A stretch of DNA of 64,000 nt from Humimonas sp964465015 (GTDB lineage: Bacteria; Gemmatimonadota; Gemmatimonadetes; Palauibacterales; Palauibacteraceae), in assembly GCA_964465015.1 (NCBI GenBank), contig CAYXHP010000072.1, positions 22,239 to 86,238 on the forward strand, read 5' to 3'. The notes below the pieces were generated by a model. That model had not been told where the DNA came from and did no database searches. It saw nothing but the letters and a program-made list of their open reading frames with translations. The first letter of the stretch is position 1; every line of letters starts with the position of its first letter. Positions 60,819 to 64,000 of the stretch are shown here, in pieces. Position numbers and translations under genes: made by a program.

Positions 60819-62128
60819 AGCCAGCCGACCGAGCCCGCGGCCACCGAGGCCGCCAGGATGGCGAGACGCGCGGTGGCCACCGCCGGCCCCTCGAACGCGA
60901 GAGGGGCGATGAAGAGCGACACGGTGAAGCCGATCCCGGCCAGGAGCCCCGCGCCGAGCAGGTGCCGGAGGTCGACTCCGGCCGGGAGGCGGGCGAGCCC
61001 GGCCCGGAGCGCGAGCCAGGAGAACAGGACGATCCCGGCCGGCTTCCCGATCACCAGCCCGAGCACGATGCCCCGGGCCACCGGACTCGACACCGCCCGG
61101 CGCACCGCCTCGGCCGAGATGGGGATCCCCGCGTTGGCCAGCGCGAACAGCGGTAGCACCACGAAGCTCACCCACGGAAGCACGATGCGCTCCATCCGGT
61201 CCAGGGGCGGCTCGGTGTCGCGCACGACCTCGAGCACGTGGCCGAGCACCATTTCGGCCTCCTCGTCGTCCTCGGCGGCGTGGGCCCGGTCCAGGCGGGC
61301 CAGAAGGGGATCCAGCCGCTCGTGCACGCTCCGCCGTCCGTAGGGCGCGGAAGCCGGCGTGAGCAGACCGAGCGCCACGCCGGCCAGGGTGGCGTGGATG
61401 CCGGAGGCGTGGAGCGCGAGCCACACCCCCACCCCGGCGACCCAGTACGGACCGCTGCTCCGCACCCCCAGGCGCCGCAGCCCCACGACCACCAGCAGGA
61501 GGACCCCGGCCACGAGCAGGGAGGGGACGGCCACGTGGCCGGCGTAGAAGAGCGCGATGACGAGGACGCTGCCGATGTCGTCCGCCACGGCCAGCGCCAG
61601 GAGGACCGCGCGCAGCTGGTGGGGGATACGCGGCCCGAGGAGCGCCAGCACACCGAGCGCGAAGGCGATGTCGGTCGCCATCGGCACGCCCCACCCCGCC
61701 CGTCCGGGTCCCGAAGCGTTGAGGAGCAGGTAGAGGGCGACCGGGACGATCATGCCGCCGACCGCGGCCGCGAGGGGCAGCATGGCCTGGCGGAGCTCCG
61801 AAAGCTCACCCCGCAGGAGCTCGCGCTTCACCTCCAGCCCCATGAGGAAGAAGAACAGCGTCATCAGCCCGCTGTTCACCGTCTCGCGCAGGGGCACGTG
61901 CAGGGACAGGTCGCCCACGTGGGCGGTGAAGTCGATGGCCCAGGCGACCTCGTACAGGTGGCCCACGGGCGAGTTGGCCCACGCCAGGGCCACGAGGGCC
62001 GCGGCCAGCAGCACCAGGCCGCCGGCGCCGGCGGTGTGGATGAACGCCTGTACCGGCAGGAGGAACCGGCGCGCGAAGGGTGAGAACGTCCCGCGCTCCC
62101 GCAGGATGCCGGTGGCCCGTCCGCTCAT
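60731..62128 (-). CDS. nhaA: Na+/H+ antiporter NhaA
   Basis: The 465-residue protein has the NhaA sequence: FIHTAGAGGLVLLAAALVALAWANS, LMTLFFFLMGLEVKRELLRGEL, PMATDIAFALGVLALLG with Asp153, LLALAVADDIGSVLVIALFY with the Asp183-Asp184 pair, then LVIGKPAGIVLFSWLALRAG and AGIGFTVSLFIAPLAF. A longer linker than in E. coli (about 260-320) is charged. It exchanges sodium for protons. Its C-terminal 88 bases overlap the 3-prime end of the penicillin-acylase gene in opposite orientation. Confidence 0.95.
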   Translation of the reverse strand: MSGRATGILRERGTFSPFARRFLLPVQAFIHTAGAGGLVLLAAALVALAWANSPVGHLYEVAWAIDFTAHVGDLSLHVPLRETVNSGLMTLFFFLMGLEVKRELLRGELSELRQAMLPLAAAVGGMIVPVALYLLLNASGPGRAGWGVPMATDIAFALGVLALLGPRIPHQLRAVLLALAVADDIGSVLVIALFYAGHVAVPSLLVAGVLLLVVVGLRRLGVRSSGPYWVAGVGVWLALHASGIHATLAGVALGLLTPASAPYGRRSVHERLDPLLARLDRAHAAEDDEEAEMVLGHVLEVVRDTEPPLDRMERIVLPWVSFVVLPLFALANAGIPISAEAVRRAVSSPVARGIVLGLVIGKPAGIVLFSWLALRAGLARLPAGVDLRHLLGAGLLAGIGFTVSLFIAPLAFEGPAVATARLAILAASVAAGSVGWLYLRAVPGTSVSTASAAPDTASSENASGK

Positions 62129-62325
62129 CCGCTCACACCTCCATCCGGAGCCCCAGCTTCGCCGTCCGACCCGGGGGGATGCCGAACGTCCTTACGGTGG
62201 TGGGCGCGACGTTGTCGTGCAACACGCGCACGCCGCGTTGAAGGGTCACATGGCCCGGCGTAGCTTTCCCGCCGCTCGCCCCGGGCGCCGCCCGGTCCGG
62301 ACTTCCTGTCGATCGGTGTCTGCAC

Positions 62326-64000
62326 ATGGGACGCTTCGCGCTTCTCCTGGTCGCCCTCCTCCCCCTGCCGGTCCTCCATGGCTCCAACGTCAGGGCGGCG
62401 CGACCGGCCGGGTCGTGGGTGCCGGCCGACGCGGACGCGACGGCCGACACGGCTGCTGCCGCCGACGCGGGCTCCTTCCACCTCACCGTGCGCGACATCA
62501 TGCGCGGCCCCGAGCTGGTGGGATCGCCACCCTCCGACGTGCGGTGGACCCCCGACGGTCGATGGGTCTTCTTCCGCTGGAAGCCGGGCGGGAAGCCGTG
62601 GTACGAGGAGCCGTCCCTCTACCGGGTGCGGGCGACCGGCGGAACGCCGCAGAAGCTCTCGGACACCGAGGCGGATTCGCTGGGCGTCCTCGTGGCACGC
62701 GGAGACGACTCGCCGGACCGGAAGCGGCGGGTGGTGTCCTGGGAGGGCGACCTGTGGCTCATCCGGGACGCCGACCTGCGGGTGACGCGGCTGACCCACA
62801 CGAAGGACGTCGAGAGCGAGGCCGTGTTCGGCCGCGACGGCCACACCGTCTACTTCGTACGCGATGAGAACGCCTACGCGCTCGACCTCACCGACGGCGC
62901 CCTCCGTCAGCTCACCGACGTACGGCACGGCGAGAAGCCGGCGGAGGAGAAGCCGGCGTCGGAGCAGCGTTCGTGGCTCGAGCGCGAGCAGGAGGAGCTG
63001 TTCGAGACGATTCGCATCCGGAAGCGGCAAGAGGCGAAGGACAGCGCCCGGGCGAAGACCCGCCGGGCCCACGCGCCCGTGCCCGCCTACATAGGCGAGC
63101 ACGAGCGGGTGGATCGTATCGAGATCGAGCCGGGCGGGCGCCGGGCCGCGATCCTGCTCACCGAGCGGGCCGAGAAGGGCCGCCACACGACGGTGGCCCG
63201 TTACGTGACCCAGTCCGGCTACGTGGAGACGATCTCCGGGCGCGAGAAGGTGGGAGACTTCCAGCCCCGCACGCGGCTCGGGATCGCCGACCTTTCGACG
63301 GGCGAGGTGAAGTGGCTGGACCTCGCGCCGCCCCCGGAGGCGTTTCGGTACGACAGCGCGGCGGTGGCCGGCGACCCGGTCCTGGCCGACATCGGCTTCG
63401 AGGGCTGGAGCGACGACGGCGCGACCGGCCTCGTCGGCACGGTCACCTTCGCCTACAAGGACGAGTACCTGTACGCGGTGGACGGCGCGAGCGGGAAGCT
63501 GACGCCGCTGGCCCACGACCACGATGGCGCGTGGATCGGGGGTCCGTGCCCCACCTGGACCGCCCGGGGCTGCGCGGGCTGGATGCCGGACGGGAAGAGC
63601 GTCTGGTTCCTGTCGGAGCGCTCGGGCTGGTCGCACCTGTACCGGATGCCGGCCGACTCGGGAGCCACCGCGATGGCGCTCACCAGCGGCGACTGGGAGG
63701 TGAAGGCGGCTTCCGTCTCACCCGATCGGAAGCACTTCGACCTCACGACCAGCGAGGGCTCGCCCTACGAGCAGCAGTGGTGGCGCGCCCGGCAGGACGG
63801 CTCGGACCGGACGCGCTACACCAGGCGTCCGGGGATTCACGACGTGACGCCCTCGCCCGATGGCAAGCGCATCGCGGGCGTCTACTCCTACGCCAACCGT
63901 CCGCCGGAGCTGTTCCTGCGCGACTCCCGTCCCGGGGCCACGCCCGTGCAGGTCACCCACTCGCCGACCCGGGCGTGGCTCGACTACCCGTGGATCGTGC
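62326..64000 (+). CDS. S9-family (DPP-IV-like) exported peptidase, truncated by the window
   Basis: The frame from ATG 62326 is open to the window end (558 codons). It has a signal peptide (LLLVALLPLPVLHG) and then TolB/DPP-IV-like propeller blades: VRWTPDGRWVFFRWKPGG, LYRVRATGGTPQKLSDTEADS, LWLIRDADLRVTRLTHTKDVESEAVFGRDGHTVYFVRD, WMPDGKSVWFLSERSGWSHLYRM, SPDGKRIAGVYSYANRPPELFL. The blade order matches the N-terminal half of S9 prolyl-oligopeptidase/DPP-IV enzymes. The catalytic Ser-Asp-His domain would lie beyond base 64000, so activity cannot be checked here. Confidence 0.82.
   Translation, partial: MGRFALLLVALLPLPVLHGSNVRAARPAGSWVPADADATADTAAAADAGSFHLTVRDIMRGPELVGSPPSDVRWTPDGRWVFFRWKPGGKPWYEEPSLYRVRATGGTPQKLSDTEADSLGVLVARGDDSPDRKRRVVSWEGDLWLIRDADLRVTRLTHTKDVESEAVFGRDGHTVYFVRDENAYALDLTDGALRQLTDVRHGEKPAEEKPASEQRSWLEREQEELFETIRIRKRQEAKDSARAKTRRAHAPVPAYIGEHERVDRIEIEPGGRRAAILLTERAEKGRHTTVARYVTQSGYVETISGREKVGDFQPRTRLGIADLSTGEVKWLDLAPPPEAFRYDSAAVAGDPVLADIGFEGWSDDGATGLVGTVTFAYKDEYLYAVDGASGKLTPLAHDHDGAWIGGPCPTWTARGCAGWMPDGKSVWFLSERSGWSHLYRMPADSGATAMALTSGDWEVKAASVSPDRKHFDLTTSEGSPYEQQWWRARQDGSDRTRYTRRPGIHDVTPSPDGKRIAGVYSYANRPPELFLRDSRPGATPVQVTHSPTRAWLDYPWIV

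Overview
The window is very GC-rich chromosomal DNA (third codon positions almost always G or C), packed with genes on both strands. Starts are often GTG or TTG, and stop and start codons overlap by four bases many times (TTGA at 942, GTGA at 3296, ATGA at 7602, 14656, 34056 and 47332, GTGA at 17377, 43978 and 53607). The gene set suggests a member of the Gemmatimonadota or a close relative: many secreted beta-propeller proteins and lipoproteins, several exported peptidases and amidohydrolases, a baeRF-type protein, class II photolyase and a TIGR04053-like radical SAM enzyme. This is inference from gene content; there is no rRNA gene to confirm it. I see no tRNA, rRNA, CRISPR array, transposase, integrase or prophage.

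Layout. 1-16.4 kb: mostly plus-strand accessory genes. These are an amidotransferase-like protein, a START-domain/methyltransferase fusion, a decayed SnoaL-like gene, a TolB-like propeller (minus strand), a CPBP protease, a small membrane protein, a zincin, a kelch protein, a DUF3667 membrane protein, an alpha/beta hydrolase, a six-bladed-propeller protein, a BBE-type flavin oxidase, a DinB-like protein, a phosphoesterase and a cupin. 16.4-23 kb: an alkaline-phosphatase-fold enzyme overlapping a flippase-like membrane protein, OsmC, an endonuclease/exonuclease/phosphatase-fold protein, a cardiolipin-synthase-like enzyme and a BNR propeller. 23-31.6 kb: housekeeping genes, namely fumC with a DUF192 lipoprotein, a Fur-family regulator with its own palindromic site, pyrE, nfuA, baeRF, a holin-like membrane protein, a macro domain and rlpA. 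31.7-46.4 kb: metE overlapping a ClC channel, DUF302, a divergent VOC/MarR pair around an operator, radical SAM/SPASM, exported msrB with an FAD reductase, the argG-argH-argR operon behind two ARG boxes, and an ArsR-family regulator with class II photolyase. 46.4-64 kb: panE, then exported peptide and acyl-amide hydrolases (M1, M42-like, M19, N-acyl-D-amino-acid deacylase-like, penicillin acylase, S9) with a sodium:solute symporter, an NTF2-like protein and NhaA.

How the genes fit together. The best-supported circuits are regulatory. ArgR closes its own argG-argH operon behind tandem ARG boxes. A Fur-family gene, a MarR gene and an ArsR gene each have an inverted repeat directly upstream, in AT-rich islands that stand out from the GC-rich background. 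The last 17 kb looks like an extracellular or periplasmic peptide and N-acyl-amino-acid scavenging region, with sodium-coupled uptake. I found no clear defence island or wholly new system. The most unusual items are the M42-like protein with a second, degenerate copy of its fold, several enzymes whose usual catalytic or metal residues are changed, the phosphatase-fold/flippase pair, and the ArsR-photolyase unit with an operator that touches the start codon.
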